A stretch of DNA of 64,000 nt from JBCCEJ01 sp039030335 (lineage in GTDB: Bacteria > Pseudomonadota > Gammaproteobacteria > HK1), in NCBI GenBank assembly GCA_039030335.1, contig JBCCEJ010000022.1, positions 6,109 through 70,108 of the forward strand, written 5' to 3'. The translations under genes and the position numbers were made by a program. Below the pieces are notes generated by a model. The model was not told the DNA's origin and ran no database searches. It saw only the letters and a list, made by a program, of their open reading frames with translations. Positions 8,302 to 17,346 of the stretch are shown piece by piece (the first letter of the stretch is position 1; every line of letters starts with the position of its first letter).

Positions 8302-10358
8302 CGGCGTTCCAACACGAGATTGCCGAGCGCGTCCACGGTAACCAGATGCCCGGGCGGCACCAGCGTCGTCGCATCCATCTGATGAATCACGGCCGGGCCG
8401 TGCGCCTGATCCCCGGTCTGCAACGTGCCCCGCTCGGTCACTGCCGCGCTGACCGTTCCGGATTCTTCGAACCAGACGGGCCGACGCTTTGCAGACGCTG
8501 GCGGACCCGCTTCGCGGCCCTGCGATGTGGTCGCTCTGCCGACTGCGTCGAGCACGTGCAAAGCGTTCACGTTCGGAACTATTGCGCTCACACGCAATGT
8601 GACGACCTCGGTTGCGTGGTCGGGAGACGCATACCCATTTAGCTGTTCATGCGCCGCGTGGAAGTCAGATGCGAGTGCATTTGTCGCGAGACTCGCCGGG
8701 TTGGCCACGGCGACGCTCAGTTCGAACGACTGGCCGACGTAGCGCATGTCCGCGAAGTACCGAAACTGCGCGGCTTCGCGCGCATGCCCTTCAGCCTGCA
8801 GCCAGTCGTTCGCGCGGGATCGCAGTTCGTCGAAGGCTCCCTTGAGCGTCTCGGCTGCGTCCGTGGCGTCCAACTCGAGCGCCACGGTCTGACCGAAGTC
8901 AGCCCGTGCATCGGCCATGACCAGCCCCAGAGCGGAGGCGAGCCCGGGGCGCGGCGGCACGACGATACGGTCGATGCCCAACTGCGCGGCGAGCTCGGCC
9001 GCGTGTAGTGGTCCCGCGCCGCCAAACGGAAACAACGCAAAGTCGCGCGGGTCATGACCACGTTCCACCGTCACCACGCGTAGCGCGCCGGCCATGTTCG
9101 TGTGCACGATGCGCAGTAATCCGGCTGCCGTTTCGACCGCGTCGAGCCCGAGTGGTGCGCCCAGACTGGCGAGAGCGCGCTCCGCGGCGTGGAGCGATGG
9201 CTCGAGCTGGCCAGCGAGGGGCATGTCCGGTGCCAGGCGGCCCAACACCAGATTGGCATCGGTCACGGTCGCCTCGGTGCCACCACGCCCGTAAGCGGCC
9301 GGTCCAGGATCGGCAGCGGCACTTTGCGGCCCGACCTTCAGCAGTCCGCCTTCGTCGATCCACCCGATACTGCCGCCGCCGGCCCCCACGGTATGAATTG
9401 CGAGTGCCCGAACGCGCAGCGGCAGCCCTGCGATCGTACGTTCGTTTTGCATCGCCGCCTGCGCGTTGTTCACCACGCAGACATCGGTGCTGGTGCCGCC
9501 CATGTCGAGTGTGAGCAGAGCTGGCATCGCCAGGCGTGCGCCCAGTTGCTGCGCGCCGATTACACCTGCCGCCGGGCCCGATACGAAGGTGGACACCGGA
9601 TGCTCGGCCACGCGGCGCGCGCTGGCGGTGCCCCCGTTCGACTGCATGATGTGGGGCTCGCGGTCGATACCAAGCGCACGCACGCCTGAATGCAGTTCGT
9701 TCAGGTAATTGCCGACCACGGGCAGCAATCCCGCGTTGACCACGGTCGTTGCAAAACGCTCGTACTCACGCATTTCGTTCAGCACGTCGTTCGAGGTGCA
9801 AACCAGCGCATCTGGCCAGCGCTCACGAATACGATTGTGGATCGCCTGTTCGTGCGCGGGATTGGCATAGGCGTGCAGCAAACAGATCGCGAGCGCTTCG
9901 CAATTGGCTGTGCGCAGACGGTCTATCGCAGCGTCGAGGTCGGCGGCACTTAGCGGCTCCACGATGTTGCCACGCTCGTCGAGCCGTTCGGAGACTTCCA
10001 TGCGCAGGCTGCGCGGCACCACGGGGTCGGGTTTGGCGATTTTCAGATCGAACAGGTGCGGACGCCGCTGGCGGGCGATATCGAGCACATCTTTGAATCC
10101 GCGGGTCGTCACCATCCCGGTTCGGGCCAGGCGGCCCTGGAGCAAGGCGTTGGTCGCGAGCGTCGTACCGTGATGAACACGCTCGACGCTCCGGCTGTCA
10201 CAACCCGCCAACGTCAATAACTCGCTGATGCCCGAGAGGATCGCACGCGCTGGCTCAGCCGGTGTAGAAGCCGTCTTCAGAACGTGCAGGCGACCGGTGT
10301 TCTGGTCGTATCCGACGACGTCTGTAAACGTACCTCCGGCGTCGATTCCGATCCACAT
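8298..10358 (-). CDS. hyuA: Hydantoinase/oxoprolinase family ATP-dependent subunit A
   Basis: A 686-residue protein starting MWIGIDAGGTFTDVVGYD, the ASKHA ATP-binding signature of HyuA. Further landmarks are VERVHHGTTLATNALLQGR, the family motif MQSNGGTASA, FVSGPAAGVIGA, LTLDMGGTSTDVCVV, GAGGGSIGWID and PFGGAGPLHA. HyuA phosphorylates the cyclic amide or carboxylated intermediate so that HyuB can open it. The length is normal for the family. It is the second gene of the operon: 36 nt after the Asp/Glu-racemase-type gene and overlapping hyuB by ATGA. Neighbours suggest a nitrogen-containing cyclic compound as substrate, but 5-oxoproline, hydantoin, caprolactam and others are all possible. Confidence 0.93.
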   Translation of the reverse strand: MWIGIDAGGTFTDVVGYDQNTGRLHVLKTASTPAEPARAILSGISELLTLAGCDSRSVERVHHGTTLATNALLQGRLARTGMVTTRGFKDVLDIARQRRPHLFDLKIAKPDPVVPRSLRMEVSERLDERGNIVEPLSAADLDAAIDRLRTANCEALAICLLHAYANPAHEQAIHNRIRERWPDALVCTSNDVLNEMREYERFATTVVNAGLLPVVGNYLNELHSGVRALGIDREPHIMQSNGGTASARRVAEHPVSTFVSGPAAGVIGAQQLGARLAMPALLTLDMGGTSTDVCVVNNAQAAMQNERTIAGLPLRVRALAIHTVGAGGGSIGWIDEGGLLKVGPQSAAADPGPAAYGRGGTEATVTDANLVLGRLAPDMPLAGQLEPSLHAAERALASLGAPLGLDAVETAAGLLRIVHTNMAGALRVVTVERGHDPRDFALFPFGGAGPLHAAELAAQLGIDRIVVPPRPGLASALGLVMADARADFGQTVALELDATDAAETLKGAFDELRSRANDWLQAEGHAREAAQFRYFADMRYVGQSFELSVAVANPASLATNALASDFHAAHEQLNGYASPDHATEVVTLRVSAIVPNVNALHVLDAVGRATTSQGREAGPPASAKRRPVWFEESGTVSAAVTERGTLQTGDQAHGPAVIHQMDATTLVPPGHLVTVDALGNLVLERR

Positions 10359-10394
10359 TGGCCGGGTTCCGGGACGCGGGCGCCTGCGGTGGCG

Positions 10395-11153
10395 TCAGGC
10401 GTTTTGCACAGCTGCCAGCGCGGCTGCAGGCACCGGCGGCATATCGCGAAGCAGCGAACCGTAGGTCGACAGCTCAGGATCGATGCCGAGCGCCTTGTAA
10501 GTCATCCAGATGCTGGCCTGGACGGCCGAAAACACGGGCAAACCGAGATCGCGTTCCAGCATGTCGACCACTTCGAGCGCACGCACCTGTGTGCACGCGA
10601 CGAAGACTGCGTCCTCGTTGCCCGTGACCGTGGCCTTGACCTGCTGGTAGACATCGGACGGCTGTATTTTCGCGTGGTCGAACATATCCAGCATGTCGAA
10701 CGTACCGAGCGCGGATACGTTGACGCCGTGTTCGCCCAGAAACGCCGTCAGGCGCGTATTCGTGAGTTCCACATAAGGGGTGACGACGGCGACCCGGCGT
10801 GCGTTGATGGCCTGCAACGAGGCGGCCATGGCACCAGCGGTGGTGACGGTCGGTACGTTGGCAATGCCGGTCAATTGTCTCGCGATGTTCTCGTTCCAGG
10901 CGCGGCCTTCAAAGAAACTGCCGCTGGTGCACGCGTAAACGATGACATGGGGTTCAGCCATGGCGACGCGCGCGCACGCATGCTGGCTTTCGACCTCCAT
11001 GTTGCGGAGTTCTTCAGGTGTCCCTTCGCGCCCCCCGGCGATGCGCGCGGTGTGCACCGTGACGCCTTCGGGGACCGTGCGCCACATCTCTGGCTCCATG
11101 ATGCTGTTGACTGATGGGACCAGGAGGCCGATACGTGCGCGCCAACCGTGCAT
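10395..11153 (-). CDS. Asp/Glu racemase superfamily: maleate isomerase / arylmalonate decarboxylase-like
   Basis: A 252-residue protein. The two catalytic cysteines of the superfamily are present: Cys75 in VIVYACTSGSFF and Cys187 in AVFVACTQVRAL. The opening RIGLLVPSVNSIMEPEMW is typical of maleate cis-trans isomerases and arylmalonate decarboxylases. Family members do cofactor-free deprotonation, addition or decarboxylation at a carbon next to a carboxylate. It is the first gene of the operon leading into hyuA-hyuB. In known pathways similar enzymes racemise hydantoins or isomerise maleate or maleamate, so it may supply the right isomer to the downstream enzymes (inference). Confidence 0.85.
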   Translation of the reverse strand: MHGWRARIGLLVPSVNSIMEPEMWRTVPEGVTVHTARIAGGREGTPEELRNMEVESQHACARVAMAEPHVIVYACTSGSFFEGRAWNENIARQLTGIANVPTVTTAGAMAASLQAINARRVAVVTPYVELTNTRLTAFLGEHGVNVSALGTFDMLDMFDHAKIQPSDVYQQVKATVTGNEDAVFVACTQVRALEVVDMLERDLGLPVFSAVQASIWMTYKALGIDPELSTYGSLLRDMPPVPAAALAAVQNA

Positions 11154-11315
11154 GGCGATTTCACCGTCGCGTTGCGTGAACCTGGGTTCAGACTAACACG
11201 CCCGGAATCAGGCTCTGCAAGGTTCGCTGTCTGGCAGCCGGCAAGGGATGGGATGGCCCGGCCCAGCCGGCGCCGCGTGCGTCACCCGGTCTTAAGCGAG
11301 CCGGCGACGGACGCT

Positions 11316-12233
11316 TCACGCCGCCGCGTGTGAGGCTTCGGGAGCGGGTCCCTTCACGGTGGTGCGTTGCATGTGGCGGCGCTGCGGCAGCCAGTAGTCG
11401 TCAACGGCCAGGTGCTGCGTCTGGATGTTGTCCCAGATCAGCAAATCCCCGACACGCCACCGGTGCGTATAGACGAACTCTGGTCGCACGATGTGCGCGC
11501 AGAGTTCCTCGATCAGCGCGTCGCTCGCAGCTGGTTCCAGCTCGAGAATGCGTTCGGCCGTGCCGTGATTGACGTACAGGATGTCGACGCCGGTTTTGGG
11601 GTGCGCGATGACCACGGGGTGCACGGACGGCGCAACCTTGCGCTTCTGCGCGTCGCTCAACGGCTTCAGACCCTGGCGCCCGGGTTTGCTCATCGCGACG
11701 ATCTTGTCGTAGATGGCCTGATAGGTATGGCGTGTGTGCAGCGTGCGCAGGTATCGCTGGCGCTCGGCAGAAAGACTGGCGAAAGCCTGCACTGCGCTCG
11801 CGAACATCGTCGCACCCAGCGGTTGTCCCGCGTCGTCGTGCGGCACTTCCACCGCATGCAGCAACGAACAGCGGCTTGGCGACTGCATATACGACAGGTC
11901 CGTGTGCCAGACCCGCCCGGCTTCGGCGAGGCCGCGCGCCTTACCTGCCTCGTCGAGGCAGTTCGACACGCAGTAGATTTCGGGATGACCGGGCAGGTTG
12001 AAGCTCGACTGCACATGGATTTCGAGTTCGCCGAAGTGTCGGCTGAACGCGATATGCTCGGCGGGTGTCAGCGCCTGCTGGTCACGGACACAGAGCACCC
12101 CGTAGGTATGTAGCGCGTCTTCCAATACGCGAAACCCGGCCGCGTCTGCGGCCATGGCGACGTTGAAGCCGGTAACTTCGGCGGCGAAATTCTCGCCTAG
12201 CGGTCGGACCTGGAAAGATGGTGAACTGGGCAT
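11316..12233 (-). CDS. TauD/TfdA family Fe(II)/2-oxoglutarate dioxygenase
   Basis: A 305-residue protein. The ATG at 12233 (MPSSPSFQVRPL) is chosen over a GTG three codons upstream; neither has a strong Shine-Dalgarno. The iron facial triad is visible as HTD in GRVWHTDLSYM and the distal His in LLIWDNIQTQHLAV, with the 2-oxoglutarate-binding Arg region YWLPQRRHMQRTTVKG just after. The fold runs from GENFAAEVTGFNVA through VCVRDQQALTPAEHIAFSRHFG. Homologues hydroxylate taurine, 2,4-D, carnitine precursors or alkyl sulfates. It is separated from the upstream and downstream genes by 160-250 nt, so probably single, and the substrate is unknown. Confidence 0.9.
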   Translation of the reverse strand: MPSSPSFQVRPLGENFAAEVTGFNVAMAADAAGFRVLEDALHTYGVLCVRDQQALTPAEHIAFSRHFGELEIHVQSSFNLPGHPEIYCVSNCLDEAGKARGLAEAGRVWHTDLSYMQSPSRCSLLHAVEVPHDDAGQPLGATMFASAVQAFASLSAERQRYLRTLHTRHTYQAIYDKIVAMSKPGRQGLKPLSDAQKRKVAPSVHPVVIAHPKTGVDILYVNHGTAERILELEPAASDALIEELCAHIVRPEFVYTHRWRVGDLLIWDNIQTQHLAVDDYWLPQRRHMQRTTVKGPAPEASHAAA

Positions 12234-12488
12234 GACATTCACAGGAGTGGTCGCGGCTGGATCGGGCGGTGCTCGACGGTCCGCGATGGGGATTTGCGCT
12301 ACGAATGTAACGTCAGCGGTGCCGTTGGCGAAGACCTGTGTCGATATGGCTGCGGAGGGTCTTTCGATAGATGTCGGGTCTGCTGAGTCGGCTCAAGAAC
12401 AGGTGGCCCGGGCCATGCAGGGAAACATGGTCGTCGAACGCGGCACCGTGCGACCTCTGACAGTCAATGGCGCACTGCTTCTGTCGCC

Positions 12489-12986
12489 CTAGTTGAGCCA
12501 CCAGAGTCCGGCGTTCAGATAGGTCGCGAAGGAGACCCAGGCGGCGTACGGAACCATCAGCCAGCCAGCGATTCTATCCACGCGCATGAACGTCACGGTC
12601 GTGGCGACGATCGCGAGCAGCAGAACAACGATCTCAATGAGAGCACCGCCGGTGGATTGGACGCCAAAAAACAGGCACGACCACAACAGATTCAGCGCCA
12701 GCTGGATCCAATAGAGCAGCAACGCCCGACCGCGCCGCGGCACGCTGACCTGCAGCCACACACGCCACGCGGCCACCGCCATCAGTGCGAACAGGGTGGT
12801 CCATACCGGCGCGAACACCCAGTCGGGAGGATTGAGTGGCGGCCGGACCAGGGTTTGATACCAACCGTCAACCGACAATGATGTCGCCAGCCCGCCGAGT
12901 GCAGAGACGACGAAGCTCGCGGCGAGGAAGCCCATGAGCGCCAACCGCGGTCGCGTTGGCGGTTGAGACGGTTGTGCGCTGCTCAT
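12489..12986 (-). CDS. tspO: TspO/MBR family tryptophan-rich sensory membrane protein
   Basis: 165 residues from the ATG at 12986 (MSSAQPSQPP), with five transmembrane helices as usual for TspO. Family-diagnostic tryptophan-rich stretches are WYQTLVRPPLNPPDWVFAPV, TTLFALMAVAAWRVW, YWIQLALNLLWSCLFFG and VSFATYLNAGLWWLN at the C-terminus. Bacterial TspO binds porphyrins and modulates tetrapyrrole or stress responses at the membrane. Its start is only 35 nt from that of a divergent membrane-protein gene, implying a compact shared promoter region. A longer in-frame extension upstream would run over that neighbour's start and is unlikely. Confidence 0.92.
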   Translation of the reverse strand: MSSAQPSQPPTRPRLALMGFLAASFVVSALGGLATSLSVDGWYQTLVRPPLNPPDWVFAPVWTTLFALMAVAAWRVWLQVSVPRRGRALLLYWIQLALNLLWSCLFFGVQSTGGALIEIVVLLLAIVATTVTFMRVDRIAGWLMVPYAAWVSFATYLNAGLWWLN

Positions 12987-13020
12987 ATCTTCTGCATTTG
13001 CCGTGCGCACAGGTGCACCA

Positions 13021-13458
13021 ATGCTCCTTTCCGTTATCGACAGCGTCACGTTGCTGGCACTCGGCGCTTTATGGGGCGGCATGCTGTTCTTCGCCGCCGT
13101 TTATGCGCCGCTGGTCTTCATCAAGTTAGAGGCAGCCGTCGCCGGCCCGTTCATTCGGCAGGTCTTTCCGGTCTATTACCTGGCTATGGGCATCACGAGC
13201 GCGGTGGCGGCGTGTGCGCTGGCGTTCGGGTCGAAGCATACGGTCGCGGACGTCGTGGCGCTGGCGCTCGTATGCGCCGGGTTCATGCTCGTACGGCAGG
13301 TGCTGATGCCGCGCATCAATCGGGATCGGGATGCGGAACTGGCCGGCGACGCCGCGGCAGGCAAACGGTTTCATCGCGGCCATCAGACCTCTGTTGCCGT
13401 CAACGCGCTGCAGCTCCTGACGGTCCTCGTCGTGCTGGTGCGATTTGTCATCCTGTGA
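13021..13458 (+). CDS. DUF4149-type integral membrane protein
   Basis: 145 residues from ATG 13021 (MLLSVIDSVTLLALGALWGG). Four hydrophobic helices are visible: about 5-27, 50-72 (YYLAMGITSAVAACALAFG), 79-97 and 125-144 (ALQLLTVLVVLVRFVIL). The FFAAVYAPLVFIKLEAAVAGPFIRQVFPVYY pattern and the conserved Arg/Asn region VLMPRINRDRD resemble the DUF4149/TMEM205-like family. Function is unknown. The gene is divergent from tspO. Its last 11 nt overlap the 3' end of the convergent agmatinase-type gene. Confidence 0.75.
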   Translation: MLLSVIDSVTLLALGALWGGMLFFAAVYAPLVFIKLEAAVAGPFIRQVFPVYYLAMGITSAVAACALAFGSKHTVADVVALALVCAGFMLVRQVLMPRINRDRDAELAGDAAAGKRFHRGHQTSVAVNALQLLTVLVVLVRFVIL

Positions 13459-14458
13459 CCGGATAACGTGACCGCGCGGCGTACAGGCAGATCAGGTCGA
13501 GCGCAATGGTAGCGCCGGCGAGTGCGGTAATCTCGGAGACGTCGTAAGGTGGCGCGACCTCGACCACGTCCATGCCTTTCAGGTGCAGGCCCGCGAGTCC
13601 CCGCAGCAGATAGCGCGCATCCGCGGTGCTGAAACCCGCGACCACGGGCGTCCCGGTTCCCGGGGCATACGCTGGATCGAGGAAATCGATGTCGAAGGTC
13701 AGATAGCACGGCCTGTCACCCACGCGGGCCCGAATCGTGGCGATGGTCTCATCGAGACCTCGCGCGCGGACCTGGTCAGCATCCAGTACCAGAAAGCCGT
13801 GGTCTTCCTCGTTGACCGTGCGTAAGCCCACCTGGACGCTGTGTTCAGCATCGATGATGCTGGAGCGCGAAGCGTGAAAGAACATCGTGCCGTGGTCGAC
13901 CCGTCCGTCTTCATCGCGCCATGTATCGCTGTGTGCGTCGAAGTGGACCAGCGCCAGCGGTCCGTGCCGCGCGGCCAGTGCCTTCATCACCGGATAAGTG
14001 CAGAAGTGGTCGCCACCCAACATCAGGGCAGCCGCGCCGGCGTCGCCGATGTGAGTGAACTGGTCGCATAGCGCTGCGGTGATCCCGTCCGGACGGCCCC
14101 AGTCGAACTGCACGTCGCCGTAGTCGATCACGTGCAGCTGGTCGAAAGGGTCAAAGTCCCACCCCCACGGGCGCGCCCATGCCAACATTGCCGAGGCGGC
14201 CCGAATGCCGCGCGGACCGAGGCGCGCGCCGGGTCTGTTGGTGGTCGCCAGATCGAACGGCACGCCGACCACGGCGAGGTCCGCGTCGCGCAGGTCCTTT
14301 GAATAACGCCGGCGGAGGAAGCTCAGAGCGCCGGCGAAGGAAGCTTCGGCCTCAGTGCCGAAGGGCGAGTCGCGTGTGAAGGCGAGGTCGCCGTTCTCGT
14401 ACTCGGTGTGGAGCTTCTGGTCGTCGGCGCCGTCCGATGGATGGTCTTTCGTAGTCAT
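13448..14458 (-). CDS. speB: Agmatinase/arginase (ureohydrolase) family protein
   Basis: A 336-residue ureohydrolase. All Mn-binding signatures are intact: LMLGGDHFCTYP, VHFDAHSDTW and LTFDIDFLDPAYAPGTGTPV, followed by GMDVVEVAPPYDVSEITA. The N-terminus carries the family's VVGVPFDLATTNRPGARLGPRGIR. Agmatinase hydrolyses agmatine to putrescine and urea, but guanidinobutyrase, guanidinopropionase and related amidinases share these motifs, so the substrate is not settled. It overlaps the convergent DUF4149-type gene by 11 nt. No speA or urease gene is nearby. Confidence 0.88.
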   Translation of the reverse strand: MTTKDHPSDGADDQKLHTEYENGDLAFTRDSPFGTEAEASFAGALSFLRRRYSKDLRDADLAVVGVPFDLATTNRPGARLGPRGIRAASAMLAWARPWGWDFDPFDQLHVIDYGDVQFDWGRPDGITAALCDQFTHIGDAGAAALMLGGDHFCTYPVMKALAARHGPLALVHFDAHSDTWRDEDGRVDHGTMFFHASRSSIIDAEHSVQVGLRTVNEEDHGFLVLDADQVRARGLDETIATIRARVGDRPCYLTFDIDFLDPAYAPGTGTPVVAGFSTADARYLLRGLAGLHLKGMDVVEVAPPYDVSEITALAGATIALDLICLYAARSRYPVTG

Positions 14459-14579
14459 GCATGCATGCCGCGCGTGATCTCAGTCGACATCTTATTTTGT
14501 TACGGGCGCGAAGACAGACGCAGGCGGGCACAAGCGTGACCGTCCCGTTCGGCTGCATCGATCGCGCACCGCGCTGCCT

Positions 14580-15416
14580 TCAGCCAAGTGGCGGATCGAA
14601 CTCCGCGAACGCGTCCTGATAGTCAGGGTGCCAGCGCGACAGCGGCGGACGGTCGAACACGATATCCCCAGCCGCCCAGAGAATGCGCTGCTTGTCCATG
14701 GTCTCGGAGACCTCATCGTCGGGGCAGACGATGTAGAAGCGGCCCGCCTCCAGCGCTTCGAGTAGCCGGTCTACAACCTGATCGGGGAGCCATGCACCCG
14801 GTTTGTGCTCGCGTTTGCCCGTGGTCGTCCAGCCCGGGATCAGCAGGTGAGCCGAGACCTTGCAGCCGTCCGCGTTGCGCAACTCGTGCTGCAGACCCTC
14901 TGTGAATGCTTTGACGCCAGCTTTCGCAACGTTGTAGGCGGTGTTGCCCGGCGGAGTCGTGATGCCCTGTTTCGAGCCGACGTTGACGATCACGCCGGGC
15001 TGCGCGGCCCTTATCATCGCCGGCGCGAACGCCTGCACACCGTTGACGACACCCTGCAGATTTGTCGCGAGTGCCTGCACCCAGTTTTCATGTGGCGCGA
15101 AGGCTCCGCCGCCGAGGCGCGTCACCGCATTGTTCATCAACAGCGACACCGCTCCAAAACGCTCCTGAACTTCGCTTTGCAGTGCGACCATGTCGCCGAA
15201 GTCGCCGACGTCAGCGGCGACCTGCAAGATGACTCCGCTGCCACCGGTCTCGGCGCGTACCTGTTCGGCGGCGTCACTCAGTTCTTCTGCGTCGATATCG
15301 GTCATGCACACGTTCATGCCGAAGCTCGCGAGACGGCGCGCCGCAGCCAGGCCGATGCCCATGGCCGCGCCGGTGATCACGGCGGTGCGGCCGCTCTGCA
15401 AGGCAGGATGTGTCAT
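14580..15416 (-). CDS. Short-chain dehydrogenase/reductase
   Basis: 278 residues. The ATG at 15416 (MTHPALQSG) has AGGAG 7 nt upstream, which decides it over a longer frame. This is a classical SDR: the nucleotide-binding TGAAMGIG at about residues 15-22, the acidic MTDID favouring NAD(H), LLMNNAVTRLGGG, catalytic Ser in VNVGSKQG and the YNVAK of the Tyr-x3-Lys pair. The C-terminal part (FYIVCPDDEVSETMD, WHPDYQDAFAEFD) is shared with oxidoreductases that appear to work on larger substrates, but no substrate can be assigned. It is flanked by gaps above 100 nt and is probably monocistronic. Confidence 0.9.
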   Translation of the reverse strand: MTHPALQSGRTAVITGAAMGIGLAAARRLASFGMNVCMTDIDAEELSDAAEQVRAETGGSGVILQVAADVGDFGDMVALQSEVQERFGAVSLLMNNAVTRLGGGAFAPHENWVQALATNLQGVVNGVQAFAPAMIRAAQPGVIVNVGSKQGITTPPGNTAYNVAKAGVKAFTEGLQHELRNADGCKVSAHLLIPGWTTTGKREHKPGAWLPDQVVDRLLEALEAGRFYIVCPDDEVSETMDKQRILWAAGDIVFDRPPLSRWHPDYQDAFAEFDPPLG

Positions 15417-15784
15417 GGGGCTGCTCCTGGAAAATCGCCGCAGCATTATGCCGGCTGGTGCTGACCGGTACACGGGGACCCAAGGGGTCCGCCTGTTCCT
15501 CAGCCCGCTCGCCGCAACGCTCGGGTCGCGTCGCGGTCTGGCCCGCCTGTTTCACCAGTCCGGCGCTGCTGACAGCCAAACGTCCTTGTATTGAAGATCA
15601 AAGTGCTGTTTCAACCGTCGCCTTGGCCGGCATGATTCGCGCCTGCACGAGCTGGCACTCGATCCTGCACGCCACATCGCGCGAACCTCACTCGGCCTTG
15701 GAACCACCAGGCCCAACGTGGCGTTCCCGCGATGTAACGCACAATTCCTTCGCGCCATTCTCGTGCACTGGTCAAATATGCGGG
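15417..15784. other. Intergenic region, no gene recognised
   Basis: About 370 bases between the start of the SDR gene and the 3' end of the ChaC gene. Overlapping open frames exist on both strands, but their products are low-complexity Arg/Ser/Pro-rich and match nothing I know. The SDR Shine-Dalgarno (AGGAG) lies at its left end. No clear terminator or promoter is visible. Confidence 0.45.
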
Positions 15785-16420
15785 CTACAGACAGTCGTCT
15801 CGCTCCAGACGGGTCAGCACGTCGCGGAGCTGTGGGTGCGACAACCCGAGTTTTTCGAGCGCTGCTACCGTCGCGACGACGTACTCGGTGCAAGCCCCCA
15901 GTACCCCTGACGCGGATCGGATGAGATGTGCTTTCGTTTCGATTGGTAGTTCGGGGGCGGCCTGGGGATGGGTCGGATCAACGCAAAAGCCCAGGCAGCG
16001 AACCGGTTCACCGGTTTCGACGACTGCCGCTTCCAGCCATCGCGGCTGATATACGCCTGTCAGCATCTCGCGCTCCCAGAGCGATTCGAGCGCGGCGTCC
16101 AGCTGATTGACCGCCGCTTTAAGCAATACGCCTTGCGCACGTCCGCCGTCCTGTTCGATGAGCCCAAGCCCGAGGCCCGGGCGATCGGGTGTGCCGCGGG
16201 CTTCCACGGTCCACACGTTCAGCCCGACCGCGAAACCCGCAACCGCGGCGCGTCGTGATTCGACAACGTCGAAACACGGGCGCCAGAGCAATGAGCCGTA
16301 ACCGAACACCCACAACCCGCCCTCGGCGTCGATCGCGCGCCGGGTGAGCGCCAACGCTTCGTCACGAGCGGTGTGGGGCAGATGCGCAAACGGACCGTCG
16401 AAGCGATAGCGGGCGTTCAT
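15785..16420 (-). CDS. chaC: ChaC-type gamma-glutamylcyclotransferase
   Basis: A 211-residue protein with the ChaC signature VFGYGSLLWRP near residues 38-48 and later LNVWTVEARGTPDRPGLGLGL, LWEREMLTGVY (catalytic Glu) and AHLIRSASGVLGACTEYV. Enzymes of this family cleave glutathione to 5-oxoproline and Cys-Gly in the cytosol. The 5-oxoproline product could in principle feed a 5-oxoprolinase such as HyuA/HyuB encoded 5-8 kb away, but this link is only inference. The gene ends 28 nt upstream of nothing on its own strand. The enoyl-CoA hydratase gene on the same strand lies 27 nt upstream, so they may be co-transcribed. Confidence 0.9.
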   Translation of the reverse strand: MNARYRFDGPFAHLPHTARDEALALTRRAIDAEGGLWVFGYGSLLWRPCFDVVESRRAAVAGFAVGLNVWTVEARGTPDRPGLGLGLIEQDGGRAQGVLLKAAVNQLDAALESLWEREMLTGVYQPRWLEAAVVETGEPVRCLGFCVDPTHPQAAPELPIETKAHLIRSASGVLGACTEYVVATVAALEKLGLSHPQLRDVLTRLERDDCL

Positions 16421-16447
16421 CGGCGTTTCGCATCGCCCGAGCGGGCG

Positions 16448-17221
16448 CTATTCGGCATCGGCGGCCCAACGTGGCTTACGCTTTTCGCGAAACGCGGTGA
16501 TACCTTCCTGTCCTTCTTCCGACTGGAACAGCCGCACGCTCCAGTCGCCGGTCAGCGCAAAACCGTTGGTGATGTTGACCTCTGGCACTTGCCGCACCAG
16601 TTTTTTGGCTTCGATGACGGCGTTTGGTCCGCCGAGCTTGATCATGTCGATCTCGGCCTGCACGGTCTCTTCCAGTGCCGCTGCCGGTACGGCCTTGTGG
16701 GCGAGCCCGTAAGCGACCGCATCGTGACCTTTGAAGCGTTCCCCGGTCAGAAACAGCCGCATGCCGTGGTGTCGGCCCAGTTTCGGCAGGCATACCACGG
16801 AGATCACGGCCGGAATAACGCCAATGCGCACCTCGCTGAAGCTGAACATCGCTTCTTCGTCCGTGACCACGATGTCGGCCGCACCCACGAGGCCCAGCCC
16901 GCCAGCAAACGCAGCGCCGTTGATAGCTGCAATGACGGGCTTCTTGCCGTCGAGAATCTGGTTCATGACGTCAGTGAAGGGTACGGACTGTTGGCCGTCG
17001 ACCACCGAGCCCGGTGGGCTCTTCAGATCGGCGCCCGCACAGAACGCGGGGCCCGAACCAGTGATGACGATGCAACGCACATCGTCGTCATCATCCGCCG
17101 CTTTGAGATGGGCATAGAGTTCGTTGACCAGCACGGCGGAAAGTGCGTTGCGGTTTTGCGGGCGGTTCAGCGTGATCCACGCGGCGCCATCGCGGATTTC
17201 GTAAAGCGTGCTGTCGGACAT
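16448..17221 (-). CDS. Enoyl-CoA hydratase/isomerase family protein
   Basis: A 257-residue crotonase-fold protein. Typical motifs are WITLNRPQNRNALSAVLVNEL, DVRCIVITGSGPAFCAGADLK (oxyanion hole), NGAAFAGGLGLVGAADIVV and FSFSEVRIGVIPAVIS, which carries one of the two usual catalytic Glu positions (the E in SEVRIG). The Asp-rich DDDDD before VRC is ordinary. It hydrates or isomerises acyl-CoA thioesters, but crotonase-family specificities are broad. It is divergent from the GST gene (125 nt apart) and precedes chaC by 27 nt on the same strand. Confidence 0.9.
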   Translation of the reverse strand: MSDSTLYEIRDGAAWITLNRPQNRNALSAVLVNELYAHLKAADDDDDVRCIVITGSGPAFCAGADLKSPPGSVVDGQQSVPFTDVMNQILDGKKPVIAAINGAAFAGGLGLVGAADIVVTDEEAMFSFSEVRIGVIPAVISVVCLPKLGRHHGMRLFLTGERFKGHDAVAYGLAHKAVPAAALEETVQAEIDMIKLGGPNAVIEAKKLVRQVPEVNITNGFALTGDWSVRLFQSEEGQEGITAFREKRKPRWAADAE

Positions 17222-17346
17222 GACTGCGGTCTCTTCTGATTTCTGATCTGGCCGCAGAACTTAGGCTGTTCTGCCCGCGTTGGGCAAGTCGGGGCGCGCT
17301 CTGGTTACACTGTCGCGCACGCCTGGAACGGGGACTTCAAACGACC

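Noticed and set aside
12154..12492. Plus-strand frame in the gap after the TauD-type gene
   Set aside because: The first half is antisense to the dioxygenase and no recognisable domain or ribosome-binding site is present.
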